64,000 nucleotides of DNA from Sinorhizobium saheli. GTDB lineage: Bacteria > Pseudomonadota > Alphaproteobacteria > Rhizobiales > Rhizobiaceae. Under the pieces are notes generated by a model, which searched no databases, was not told where the DNA came from, and saw only the letters and a list, made by a program, of their open reading frames with translations. Positions 44,779 through 53,276 of the stretch are shown in pieces. The DNA lies in the NCBI RefSeq assembly GCF_001651875.1, contig NZ_LNQB01000065.1, forward strand, positions 1 to 64,000, written 5' to 3'. How positions within the stretch are numbered: position 1 is the stretch's first letter; each line of letters opens with the position of its first letter. The position numbers were made by a program, and so were the translations under genes.

Positions 44779-45777
44779 ATGGCAATTACGCTCGATCGGG
44801 CGATCGGAGAGAGGCAGCGGGGCTGGCTGGCGTCGATGCTGGGGAGCCAGGCGTTCTGGGTTCTGCTCGCCGTGATTCTCGCCTGCATATTCCTGTCCTT
44901 TGCCACCGATTCTTTCGCGACGCCGAAGAACCTCTACAACATCACGCGCAACTTCACCTTCGTTGCGATCATCGCGCTCGGCATGACGCTGGTGATCATC
45001 ACCGGCGGCATCGATCTTTCCGTCGGCTCGGTCCTCTGTCTCTGCAGCATGATCCTCGCAGTGGTGATGAATGCCGGCTACAGCATCGAGGTCGGGATTG
45101 CCGCCTCGGTCGCGACCGCGCTGATCATCGGCGCGTTCAACGGCCTGATGATCGCCTATCTCGGCTTCCCGCCCTTCGTGATCACGCTCGGCATGCTGTC
45201 GATCGCGCGAAGCCTGGCAATGGTCGCCTCCAACAACACCGTCGTCTTCCAGTTCGGACCGGATCACGACACTCTGCTGGCGCTCGGCGGCGGCGCCTGG
45301 TTCCTCGGCATTGCCAATCCGGTGCTCTACATGATCGTCCTCGCCCTGCTCACCGGCTTCGTGCTGCGCTGGACCAAGTTCGGCCGCTACGTCTTCGCGA
45401 TCGGCGGCAACGAGCATGCGGCAACGCTGACGGGCGTGCCGGTCAGGCGGATCAAGGTCATCGTCTACATGATCTCGGCGCTTTCGGCGGGGATCGCCGG
45501 CATCATCCAGACCGGCTGGCTCGGCGCCGTCACCACCAATATCGGCGCGGGGATGGAGCTTCAGGTCATCGCCGCCGCCGTCATCGGCGGCGCCAACCTG
45601 GCGGGCGGCGTCGGCACCGCGTCCGGCGCCTTGATCGGCGCGGCGCTCATCGAAGTGATCCGCAACAGCCTCGGGCTTCTCGGCATCAACGCCTTCTGGC
45701 AGGGAACCTTCATCGGCGGCGCCATCGTCTTCGCCGTCCTCTTCGACCGCATCCGCAATGTGCGGCAGAGCGAATGA
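44779..45777 (+). CDS. Sugar ABC transporter permease, RbsC type
   Basis: A 332-residue inner-membrane permease of the BPD_transp_2 family with about eight to ten hydrophobic segments. Family marks are GMTLVIITGGIDLSVGS and the C-terminal AAVIGGANLAGGVGT. It forms the channel for the neighbouring ATPase and the divergent binding protein. It is convergent with the S41 peptidase gene. No second permease is present, so it likely works as a homodimer. Confidence 0.93.
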   Translation: MAITLDRAIGERQRGWLASMLGSQAFWVLLAVILACIFLSFATDSFATPKNLYNITRNFTFVAIIALGMTLVIITGGIDLSVGSVLCLCSMILAVVMNAGYSIEVGIAASVATALIIGAFNGLMIAYLGFPPFVITLGMLSIARSLAMVASNNTVVFQFGPDHDTLLALGGGAWFLGIANPVLYMIVLALLTGFVLRWTKFGRYVFAIGGNEHAATLTGVPVRRIKVIVYMISALSAGIAGIIQTGWLGAVTTNIGAGMELQVIAAAVIGGANLAGGVGTASGALIGAALIEVIRNSLGLLGINAFWQGTFIGGAIVFAVLFDRIRNVRQSE

Positions 45778-45856
45778 CGTGGCGGCAGGGAGGCAAGGCG
45801 GAAGGTGAACTTGCGGCCGCACATGGTCCTAAAGATTCAGGAAAACGCCTGCGGTC

Positions 45857-47110
45857 TCAGCCTTTCGCGAGGATGCGGCGCATCTCCTTCATCGCGGCGT
45901 CGAGCTGCGGATCGCGGCCGTCCGCATAGGGAAGCGTGAACGGAACGGCGATATCGGGCCCGACACCGCGGCCCTCCAGCCGCACGCCCTCGTCGATGAT
46001 GGCGTCCGAGACGGCAAGCTCGAGCAAACTGTCGTCGGGGAGCAGATAGGCGCGTCCGGCGAGAAGCGCGCCCGCCGTGCGCGTTCCGACGAGCGGAATT
46101 CCGTTCGCCTTCAGCGCATAGGCGAAGAGTTCGAGACCGCTTCTGGCGCCTTCGTCGATGATGGCGACGACCGGTCGGCGCCAGCGGACATTGGCGAGGA
46201 TGTCCTTTCCGCTGCGCGGCACCAGCCGGAAGGTCGGCGTATCGCCGACGAAGAGCTCGGCGGCGTCTGGCGGACCGCCGCCCCAGCGGCCCCGCAGGTC
46301 GACGATGACGCCATCGGCATCCTTGAGGCGTCCGACCGCCAGCTCGCGGGCAACGATATCGAGGCCGTCCCGGGTGGAAAGCGTCCACAGGCGCAGATAA
46401 CCGACGCGACGGCCTTCGCTTTCATCGATCGTCATGCTGTTCTCGATCGCCCGCTCGAATGCAGCGAGCGGCCTCGCTCGATCGACCTTGGCGGTGACGG
46501 TGAAGGGGGGCGCGTCCCGGTGACGCCTGAGGCTGATCTCCACCGCCTGGCCGCTCTTGTTTCGGAAGGACCCGATTTCGTGATAGGGGGCACCGTCCAC
46601 CGACAGGACCTCGTCGCCGACCCGGATGCCGGCGCGGTCGGCCGCCAGGCCGTCATAGACGTCGCTGACGAAGCGCCGGCCGTTTTCGAGCCGCGTGACC
46701 ATGCCGATGCCGTCATAGCGGACCTCGCCGTCCGGCGGAAACAGCCGCTTGGCATCATTGCGGATGGCAAAGCGGAAGATGTCGGCGAGTTCGTAATAGG
46801 CGATCGTGTCCGGCTTGAAGCGGCCCGTATGCGACGCCTCGAGACTGGCGAGCACCCGTTCGATCGCCGCATCGACGTCGGGCGCCTCGCTTTTCGCCGT
46901 CAGCGGCTGGTCCGCCTTGGAGAGTTCCCGCCGCACCGCGCCGCCAAAACGATCGAGCGCGGAAGCATCATGGAAATTCTCGACCACGAGGGCGACGACG
47001 CGGTCGAACACCGGGTGGCCGGACCGCGGCAAATCGAGGCCAAGGCTTTGGCCGGGAATGATGAGAAGCAGGAGCGCTGTCAGCAGGACCCTTGGCATCG
47101 TCGCGTGCAT
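45857..47110 (-). CDS. Exported S41-family peptidase homologue with PDZ domain
   Basis: A 417-residue protein with a signal peptide (about 1-24). An N-terminal helical part is followed by a PDZ-like domain (about 125-215, YDGIGMVTRLENGRRFVSDVYDGLAADRAGIRVGDEVLSV in pieces) and an S41 fold. The nucleophile Ser is expected in DEGARSGLELFAYAL. The Lys of the CtpA dyad (normally TFGKG) is replaced: the segment reads GTRTAGALLAG. It may use tricorn-like chemistry or be inactive. GGAGG stands 9 bases before ATG 47110. Role unknown. Confidence 0.78.
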   Translation of the reverse strand: MHATMPRVLLTALLLLIIPGQSLGLDLPRSGHPVFDRVVALVVENFHDASALDRFGGAVRRELSKADQPLTAKSEAPDVDAAIERVLASLEASHTGRFKPDTIAYYELADIFRFAIRNDAKRLFPPDGEVRYDGIGMVTRLENGRRFVSDVYDGLAADRAGIRVGDEVLSVDGAPYHEIGSFRNKSGQAVEISLRRHRDAPPFTVTAKVDRARPLAAFERAIENSMTIDESEGRRVGYLRLWTLSTRDGLDIVARELAVGRLKDADGVIVDLRGRWGGGPPDAAELFVGDTPTFRLVPRSGKDILANVRWRRPVVAIIDEGARSGLELFAYALKANGIPLVGTRTAGALLAGRAYLLPDDSLLELAVSDAIIDEGVRLEGRGVGPDIAVPFTLPYADGRDPQLDAAMKEMRRILAKG

Positions 47111-47181
47111 GGACGGACCTCCGTTCCTTGAAGATCATACCGGCAGAACCACGGCTGCAGCGAGCCTGCGATCAACAAGAT

Positions 47182-47218
47182 TCCGTGAGCATCCGTGACC
47201 GTAGCGGATGCTCACGGA
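47182..47218. promoter_or_regulatory. Perfect 14-bp inverted repeat
   Basis: TCCGTGAGCATCCG (47182-47195) and CGGATGCTCACGGA (47205-47218) with a 9-base spacer, in the 154-base divergent region between the S41 gene and the small membrane protein. It could be a strong operator or a hairpin at the start of either transcript. Confidence 0.55.
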
Positions 47219-47264
47219 TCTTCCTCCGGAACAACCGCCGGTCACCGTGGTTGAAGGCATCGCT

Positions 47265-47768
47265 ATGGAAAATCGGTTCAAAGACCGAGCAATGGTCCTC
47301 TATCTGACAAGCCTGGCATCGCTGCTGCTCGCCGCTCTCAGCCTCGGCCCTTCCTATGCCCACGTGCTGGAGGCGCCGCCGAGGCTCGTCGTCTGGTCTC
47401 CCGAGCTATGGCGGGAAACCACGGTCTTCAATGGCCAGTTCGCGCTTTTCGCGAAGGTCGGCGGTCCGGTCGACGTGGCCGCCATACTCAGCGCGTCCTT
47501 GCTTGCCTACCTGCTCGCGAGCGAGAGGCCGGCCTTCTGGTTCGCCCTGGGGGGCGCCGTTCTTTTGGCCGCAGGGCTTGCGGCCTGGTTCACGCTCGTC
47601 GCGCCGGCAAACGCGATCCTGGCATCCTGGAGACCGGGGCCGATCCCGCCGGACTTCGAGGCGGTGCGGTTGAGATGGGAGACCGGCCACATGGCCGTTG
47701 CCGCCGCGAAGTTGCTCGGCTTCGCGGCGATCTCGGCCGCGCTCCTGGCGCCGGGCGAGTCATCCTAG
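47265..47768 (+). CDS. DUF1772-like small membrane protein
   Basis: A 167-residue protein with four hydrophobic segments (about residues 12-30, 65-83, 89-108 and 142-161). The layout, with AHVLEAPPRL after the first helix and WETGHMAVAAAKLLGF before the last, matches the DUF1772 style of integral membrane protein. ATG 47265 has GAAGG upstream; ATG 47292 is an alternative. It is convergent with the site-2 protease gene. Function not known. Confidence 0.7.
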   Translation: MENRFKDRAMVLYLTSLASLLLAALSLGPSYAHVLEAPPRLVVWSPELWRETTVFNGQFALFAKVGGPVDVAAILSASLLAYLLASERPAFWFALGGAVLLAAGLAAWFTLVAPANAILASWRPGPIPPDFEAVRLRWETGHMAVAAAKLLGFAAISAALLAPGESS

Positions 47769-47817
47769 TGGCAATACCCAGCAGACCCCTCCCGATTTCA
47801 GGGCAACATGCTTGCGA

Positions 47818-48945
47818 TCAGCCGCGGCTCTTCGATCCGCTCTGACGCAGATGGCCGAAGCGGAAGCCGCCCGCCGCGGCGGCACGCACCATCATCATTT
47901 CTCCGATGGTCTCATGCGTCATCAGCCCGACCAGGCGGTCCGCACCGTCGAGCACGGCGACCGCCGGCGAATTCGCGCTCTGCATGAGCTTGAGGCTCTC
48001 TTCGAGACGCTTGCGGTGATGGACCGTCGGTATGTCGCGGCGCATTGCGGCGACCACCGGCGTCGCCGGACCTCTTTCCTTCAGCGTACGGATCATGTCG
48101 TCGCGCGTCAGCAGGCCCTCGAAGCGGCCGGCGGCATCGACCACCGGGAACTCGCGCTGCGTCGTCGCAAGCAGGGTGTCGATCGCATCGTCGATGGTTG
48201 CCGAGCGGTCGAGGCTTGCGAACTCGGTGATCATGACATCGGCGATCAGGACGCTACCCGAGATTTCCCGGATCTGGGCGTTCTGCGCCTCGGCCGTCGC
48301 CGCCAGATAAACGAAGATGCCGATGAAGATCAGCAGCGGATTGTAGAACAGGCCGACGAAGCCGAAGACGAAAGCAAGCCCCTGGCCGATCATCGCGGCA
48401 ATCTGCGTTGCGCGCGACCAGCTCAGCCGCGAGGCGAGCGCCGCTCTCAGCACCCGGCCGCCGTCCATCGGGAAGGCCGGGATCATGTTGAACAGCACGA
48501 GGAAGACGTTGACCCCGGCAAGACGTGCGAGAAAGCCCCCCTGCGGATCTTCGACGTCTGCCATCTGGTCCATTCCGACCGTGGTGCCGAGCATGGCGAT
48601 GAGCACCGCTGCGATCGCGACGTTGACCAGCGGGCCGGCGATGGCGATGACGAACTCCTGGCCGGGTTCCTCCGGCATGCGCTCGAGCCGGGCGACACCG
48701 CCGATCGGCAACAATGTGATGTCCGGCGTGTTGATGCCGAAACGGCGCGCCGCGGCGATATGGCCGAATTCATGCAGCACGACGCAGACGAAAACCGCGA
48801 TGACGAAGGCGATGCCTTCCACGGCGGCCGGCGTACCGCCGATCCGGTAATGCATCAGCCATATCCAGACGAGAAGCAGCGCGAAGGTCACATGCACGCG
48901 GATGGCCGTGCCGGCAATCGTTCCAAGTTTGATGGACCAGCCCAT
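47818..48945 (-). CDS. Site-2 protease family metalloprotease with two CBS domains
   Basis: A 375-residue M50B membrane protease. Helices in the first 220 residues carry the zinc site HEFGH (in VVLHEFGHIAAARRFG) and the NxxPxxPMDGG segment (NMIPAFPMDGGRVLRA). Two CBS domains (about 240-360) follow and could sense adenine nucleotides. Such SpoIVFB-like proteases cut within the membrane, often to release regulators. ATG 48945 (MGWSIKLG) is the family-like start; the ORF runs 135 bases further upstream. No obvious substrate gene is adjacent. Confidence 0.92.
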   Translation of the reverse strand: MGWSIKLGTIAGTAIRVHVTFALLLVWIWLMHYRIGGTPAAVEGIAFVIAVFVCVVLHEFGHIAAARRFGINTPDITLLPIGGVARLERMPEEPGQEFVIAIAGPLVNVAIAAVLIAMLGTTVGMDQMADVEDPQGGFLARLAGVNVFLVLFNMIPAFPMDGGRVLRAALASRLSWSRATQIAAMIGQGLAFVFGFVGLFYNPLLIFIGIFVYLAATAEAQNAQIREISGSVLIADVMITEFASLDRSATIDDAIDTLLATTQREFPVVDAAGRFEGLLTRDDMIRTLKERGPATPVVAAMRRDIPTVHHRKRLEESLKLMQSANSPAVAVLDGADRLVGLMTHETIGEMMMVRAAAAGGFRFGHLRQSGSKSRG

Positions 48946-49304
48946 GGGCGATACGCTCCCGTCGCGTCGCGACTCCGTCCCCGCGGCTGCGCAGGAGGTC
49001 GTCGTCGCCATCCTGGCCGACAGGGCGCATTCATGATGACAGCGCCGGACCGGATAGACAATCCGGTCAATCCATCGCAAGGCGGCCAGTCATCTAATCG
49101 GCATGGACGGGGATCGTTCCGCTAACCCCTGTAAAGAGGGATATCCCGCCCCCGCCGTTTGCCGTGTGCGGCGCGATCACCTGCTTTGCAGCGAGGTGGG
49201 TGAAGTGTATATATCGTATTTTTCGATATAAAACAAAATAGTTGAAATAAAAAATCATACAGTTTAGCTTTGCCCAAAATCGAATTCAACAAACGAGGAA
49301 GCCC
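48946..49304. promoter_or_regulatory. Promoter region of the arabinofuranosidase operon
   Basis: About 360 bases without a gene. The last 110 bases are strikingly AT-rich for this replicon and carry the inverted repeat TATATCG-N7-CGATATA (49210-49230). A 10-bp palindrome GGGATATCCC lies at 49138-49147. These are likely control sites for the operon starting at 49305. Confidence 0.6.
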
Positions 49305-50825
49305 ATGCGAGCCAAAGCGACCCTTAACCGGGAATACACGATCTCGTCCGTCGACAAGCGGGTTTATGGTTCTTTCCTGGAGCATATGGGTCGTGCGGTC
49401 TATACCGGCATCTACGAGCCCGGCCACGAGACGGCGGACGAGAACGGCTTTCGCACCGATGTGCTCGACATGGTGCGCGACCTCGAAATGCCGATCGTGC
49501 GTTATCCCGGCGGCAACTTCGTTTCCGCCTATCGCTGGGAGGACGGGATCGGGCCGCGGAGCGAACGGCCGGTGCGGCTGGATCTTGCATGGCGCACGCG
49601 CGAAACCAACCAGATCGGCGTCAACGAATTCTCCGACTGGGCCAGGCTCGCCGGCACCGAGATGATGCTGGCGATGAATCTTGGCTCGCGCGGTCTCGAT
49701 GACGCCCGCAATTTCCTCGAATACTGCAACCATCCGGGCGGCACCTACTGGAGCGACCTGCGCGCCAGGCACGGCTACAAGGAGCCGCACAACGTGCGCG
49801 TCTGGTGCCTCGGCAACGAGATGGACGGGCCCTGGCAGGTCGGGCACAAGAGTGCCGCCGAATACGGGCACCTCGCCAACGAGGTGAGCAAGGCCTTCAA
49901 ATATTTCGACAAGACCCTGGAAACGGTGGTCTGCGGCTCGTCGAACGACAAGATGAAGACCTATCCGGAATGGGAGGCGACGGTTCTCGACGCCAGCTAC
50001 GACAGCGTCGACTACATCTCGCTGCACAAGTATTTCGGCAACGAGGAGCAGGATACGCTCAACTACTACGCCAAGGCGATCGATCTCGACCGCTACATCG
50101 TCACGATCGGCGGCGTCATCGACTATATCAAGGCGAAGAAGCGCTCCAGGCGCGACGTGAAGATCTGCTTCGACGAGTGGAACGTCTGGTATCACGATCG
50201 CAAGGAGGACGGCGAGCGCATCACCAGCTGGGACTGGCCGGAAGCGCCGCCGCTGCTCGAAGAGCTTTACAATCTCGAGGACGCGATCTTCGTCGGCTCG
50301 CTGCTCAACGTCTTCATGCGCCGGTCCGACCGGATCAAGATCGCCTGCATGGCGCAGCTCGTCAACGTCATCGCGCCGATCCTCACCAAGGCCGGCGGGC
50401 CCGCCTGGCGCCAATCGATCTATTATCCGCTGCAATATGCCTCGAAATACGGGCGCGGCACGGCGCTCGCCGTGGCGCAGGCGGGTCCGACCTATGATTG
50501 CGACGTCGCCCAGGACGTTCCCTATCTCGATCTCTCGGCGGTGCTCAGCGACGACGGCAGGTCGATCGCGGTCTTCGCCATCAACCGCAGCCTCGACGAG
50601 CCGCTCGGCGTCACGATCGACCTCCAGGGCTTCAAGGGGGCGAAGATCGTTGAACACCGCATGCTCGCGGGCGACGACCTGAAGGCGCGCAACTCGGTCG
50701 AGGATCAAAACCGGATCGTGCCGAAGGCGGGCAGGGAGCTCGCCGTCGACGACGCGGGCGCGCTCGTCGGCTCGCTGCCGCCGAAATCCTACCATTTCGT
50801 CCTCTTGTCCGTGGCTTCGGCCTGA
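49305..50825 (+). CDS. abfA: Alpha-L-arabinofuranosidase, GH51
   Basis: A 506-residue GH51 enzyme that removes terminal alpha-L-arabinofuranosyl groups from arabino-oligosaccharides. Acid/base E172 lies in WCLGNEMDG and nucleophile E291 in CFDEWNVW. The (beta/alpha)8 barrel is followed by the C-terminal beta domain. There is no signal peptide, so it acts in the cytoplasm on imported oligomers. This agrees with the CUT1 transporter genes that follow directly. The start ATG 49305 has GAGGAAG upstream. Length is typical of bacterial intracellular AbfA. Confidence 0.95.
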   Translation: MRAKATLNREYTISSVDKRVYGSFLEHMGRAVYTGIYEPGHETADENGFRTDVLDMVRDLEMPIVRYPGGNFVSAYRWEDGIGPRSERPVRLDLAWRTRETNQIGVNEFSDWARLAGTEMMLAMNLGSRGLDDARNFLEYCNHPGGTYWSDLRARHGYKEPHNVRVWCLGNEMDGPWQVGHKSAAEYGHLANEVSKAFKYFDKTLETVVCGSSNDKMKTYPEWEATVLDASYDSVDYISLHKYFGNEEQDTLNYYAKAIDLDRYIVTIGGVIDYIKAKKRSRRDVKICFDEWNVWYHDRKEDGERITSWDWPEAPPLLEELYNLEDAIFVGSLLNVFMRRSDRIKIACMAQLVNVIAPILTKAGGPAWRQSIYYPLQYASKYGRGTALAVAQAGPTYDCDVAQDVPYLDLSAVLSDDGRSIAVFAINRSLDEPLGVTIDLQGFKGAKIVEHRMLAGDDLKARNSVEDQNRIVPKAGRELAVDDAGALVGSLPPKSYHFVLLSVASA

Positions 50826-50888
50826 GCCTGTCCGTTCCGGGGCGATGGAGGATCGCCCCCGGATTTCACGCCACGATCGGGAGGTCCA

Positions 50889-51977
50889 ATGTCCGGAATC
50901 AAGTTGACCGGCGTCAGCAAGTCGTTCGGCGTCGTGAAGGTGATCAACGACGTCGACATCGAAATCGAGCAGGGCGAGTTCGCCGTCTTCGTCGGGCCGT
51001 CGGGCTGCGGCAAGTCCACGCTGCTGCGGATGATCGCCGGGCTCGAGGACACGACCGGCGGCGAGATCCGGATCGATGCCGAGGATGTCACCCGCCGGGA
51101 GGCTTCGAAGCGCGGCGTCGCGATGGTCTTCCAGTCCTACGCCCTCTATCCGCACCTCTCGGTGTTCGACAACATGGCCTTCAGCCTCTCGATCGCCAGG
51201 CGGCCGAAGGCGGAGATCGAAAAGAAGGTGCGGGCAGCCGCCGAGGTCTTGCGCCTTTCCGACTACCTGAACCACAAGCCGAGCCAGCTTTCCGGCGGCC
51301 AGCGCCAGCGCGTGGCGATCGGCCGGGCGATCGTGCGCGAGCCGCGCGTCTTCCTGTTCGACGAGCCGCTCTCCAATCTCGACGCCGAGCTCCGGGTCAA
51401 GATGCGCATGGAAATCGCCCGCCTGCACCGGCAGATCGGCGCGACGATGGTCTATGTCACCCACGACCAGGTCGAGGCGATGACGCTTGCCGACAAGATC
51501 GTCGTCCTGAAGGGCGGCGTGGTCCAGCAGATCGGCGCTCCGCTCGCGCTCTATCGCGACCCGGACAACATGTTCGTCGCGGGCTTCATCGGCTCGCCGG
51601 CCATGAATTTCCTAAAAGCGCGCGTCGTGCCCGGTAGCGGCGACGGGCTCACGGTCGAGCTCGACGACGCCCCGGGGGTTCCGTTCGCAATCCGGGCAAA
51701 GGCCGGTCTTGCGGCAGGCGAGGAAATTTTCGTCGGCGCCAGGCCGGAGCACATCGCGCTCGGCGAGCGGGAAGGCGGCATCCCGCTCAGAGCGACGGCG
51801 GAATTCATCGAGGAACTGGGCGGCACCGGCTACCTGCACGCGCTGACGGCCTCAGGCGAAGAGATAACGCTCGAATGCCGCGGCCAGGAACGGCCGCAGC
51901 CGAAGCAGCCGATCCGTCTCACACTGTCGTCCGGGGACGTGTTCGCCTTTGACCGGCAGGGTGCGCGGCTGCGTTGA
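50889..51977 (+). CDS. CUT1 sugar ABC transporter ATPase (UgpC/MsmK type)
   Basis: A 362-residue ATPase. The NBD (about 1-235) has Walker A GPSGCGKST, Q-loop FQSYALYPH, signature LSGGQRQRVAIG, Walker B FLFDEPLSNLD and switch His YVTHDQ. A C-terminal TOBE/OB-like domain (about 240-362) follows. It energises uptake for the two permeases 53277-54980. A perfect hairpin TATCCG/CGGATA (51978-51994) starts right at its stop and may separate its mRNA from that of the binding protein. Confidence 0.95.
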   Translation: MSGIKLTGVSKSFGVVKVINDVDIEIEQGEFAVFVGPSGCGKSTLLRMIAGLEDTTGGEIRIDAEDVTRREASKRGVAMVFQSYALYPHLSVFDNMAFSLSIARRPKAEIEKKVRAAAEVLRLSDYLNHKPSQLSGGQRQRVAIGRAIVREPRVFLFDEPLSNLDAELRVKMRMEIARLHRQIGATMVYVTHDQVEAMTLADKIVVLKGGVVQQIGAPLALYRDPDNMFVAGFIGSPAMNFLKARVVPGSGDGLTVELDDAPGVPFAIRAKAGLAAGEEIFVGARPEHIALGEREGGIPLRATAEFIEELGGTGYLHALTASGEEITLECRGQERPQPKQPIRLTLSSGDVFAFDRQGARLR

Positions 51978-52104
51978 TATCCGCAAATCGGATACGGAGC
52001 AGAATTAAGGCATGGCCTGGCGTCCGAGGAGAGGACGCCCGGACAGGAAACGATGCGGCCCGAAGCCGTTGGACTTAGAGCGTCATGACAAGGAGGAGGA
52101 AGAC

Positions 52105-53202
52105 ATGAGGAAGCTACTGAGACTTGCCCTCGCGGGGGCGCTGGCGGTGCTGCCTTCGGCAGTCGCCCATGCCCAGACCGACATCACCTGGTGGGATTTC
52201 CTGAGCGGCGGCGACGGCGTTCGCATGAAGGCGCTGCGCCCGCTGGCGCCGGAAGAACTCGCCGCCGCCGGCATCAAGAAGGAAAACTATGTCGAGGCGA
52301 GCTGGAACTCGGCCTCGTCGGAGGGCACGGCCTACGGCGTTCCCTTCGACGTTCATTCGATCGTCCTCTATTACAACAAGAACATCCTGAAGGAGGCGGG
52401 GCTGCTTGGCGATGACGGGCTGCCCAAGGGCCTTGACGGACTCGACAATTTCAATGCGGCGCTCGAGAAGATCAAGGCGACGGGCAAGGTCCAGTACCCG
52501 CTTTCGCTCCATACCGACGAAGGCGGCTCCATGTGGCGCGTGTTCTACACGCTGATTGCCCAACAGGGCGGCAAGTTCATGGAGGGCGAGGAGATCCTGC
52601 CCGGAGACGCCGGCGTCAAGGCGCTGACGACCATGGCGAATTGGGTGTCGTCCGGCTATTCGCCGCAGCTCATCTCCTATGAGGCCTCGATCGCCCTCTT
52701 CACCTCCGGCAAGGCGGCCATGCACATCAACGGCGTCTGGGAAGTGCCGACGATGGTCGATCTCGAGAAGAACGGCAATCTCGGCTTCGAATGGGGCGCG
52801 ATCCAGGTTCCCGTATTGATGGGCGAGCAGGCAAGCTGGGCCGACTCTCACGCCTTTGCCGTGCCGAACAGCGAGGCAAAACCGATTACGCCGGAGAAGC
52901 TTAAGGCGGTGCTTCAGATCATCGCCTGGATGAACGAGCACAGCCTCTCCTGGGCGGGTGCCGGTCACATTCCCGCCTACAAGCCGGTGACCGACAGCGC
53001 CGAGTTCAAGGCGATGCAGCCGAATGCGACCTACGTCAAGCTCGCCGATACCGCCGTCTTCCACCCCGTCTCGCCGCTCGCCGGCGTCGGCGGAGCGATC
53101 TACGAGGCGACACAGAACTTCATCGTCCCGGCCTTGAACGGCCAGCTCGACCCCGAGGAGGCGATCGAGCAGATGCGCGAGGAACTGAAGGGCCAGATGT
53201 AA
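52105..53202 (+). CDS. CUT1 sugar-binding protein with apparent internal deletion
   Basis: A 365-residue binding protein. The signal peptide spans about 1-24 (HAQTD). It is shorter than its family: from ITWW (residue 27) to the YNKN motif (89-92) there are about 64 residues, while the second CUT1 binding protein in this window (59862) has about 118 between the same landmarks. The first lobe segment that normally includes the APDI motif is missing; the join lies near L44/R45 (about 52236). The frame is intact. AGGAGGAGG precedes ATG 52105. Binding of sugar may be impaired. Confidence 0.85.
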   Translation: MRKLLRLALAGALAVLPSAVAHAQTDITWWDFLSGGDGVRMKALRPLAPEELAAAGIKKENYVEASWNSASSEGTAYGVPFDVHSIVLYYNKNILKEAGLLGDDGLPKGLDGLDNFNAALEKIKATGKVQYPLSLHTDEGGSMWRVFYTLIAQQGGKFMEGEEILPGDAGVKALTTMANWVSSGYSPQLISYEASIALFTSGKAAMHINGVWEVPTMVDLEKNGNLGFEWGAIQVPVLMGEQASWADSHAFAVPNSEAKPITPEKLKAVLQIIAWMNEHSLSWAGAGHIPAYKPVTDSAEFKAMQPNATYVKLADTAVFHPVSPLAGVGGAIYEATQNFIVPALNGQLDPEEAIEQMREELKGQM

Positions 53203-53216
53203 GCGACTGAAAAGAA

Positions 53217-53238
53217 GGACCGGCCGAGCGGCCGGTCC
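53217..53238 (+). promoter_or_regulatory. Intercistronic hairpin after the binding-protein gene
   Basis: GGACCGGCC-GAGC-GGCCGGTCC, a perfect 9-bp stem just after the binding-protein stop and before the permease. Such stems commonly protect binding-protein mRNA and make it more abundant than the permease message. Confidence 0.6.
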
Positions 53239-53276
53239 GTCCGGACGACATGGGGCGAGGGAGGAGTAATACGGTG

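Noticed and set aside
49122-51464. Minus-strand ORF of 780 codons opposite the arabinofuranosidase
   Set aside because: Antisense shadow. The GH51 and ABC ATPase genes on the plus strand explain the coding signal.
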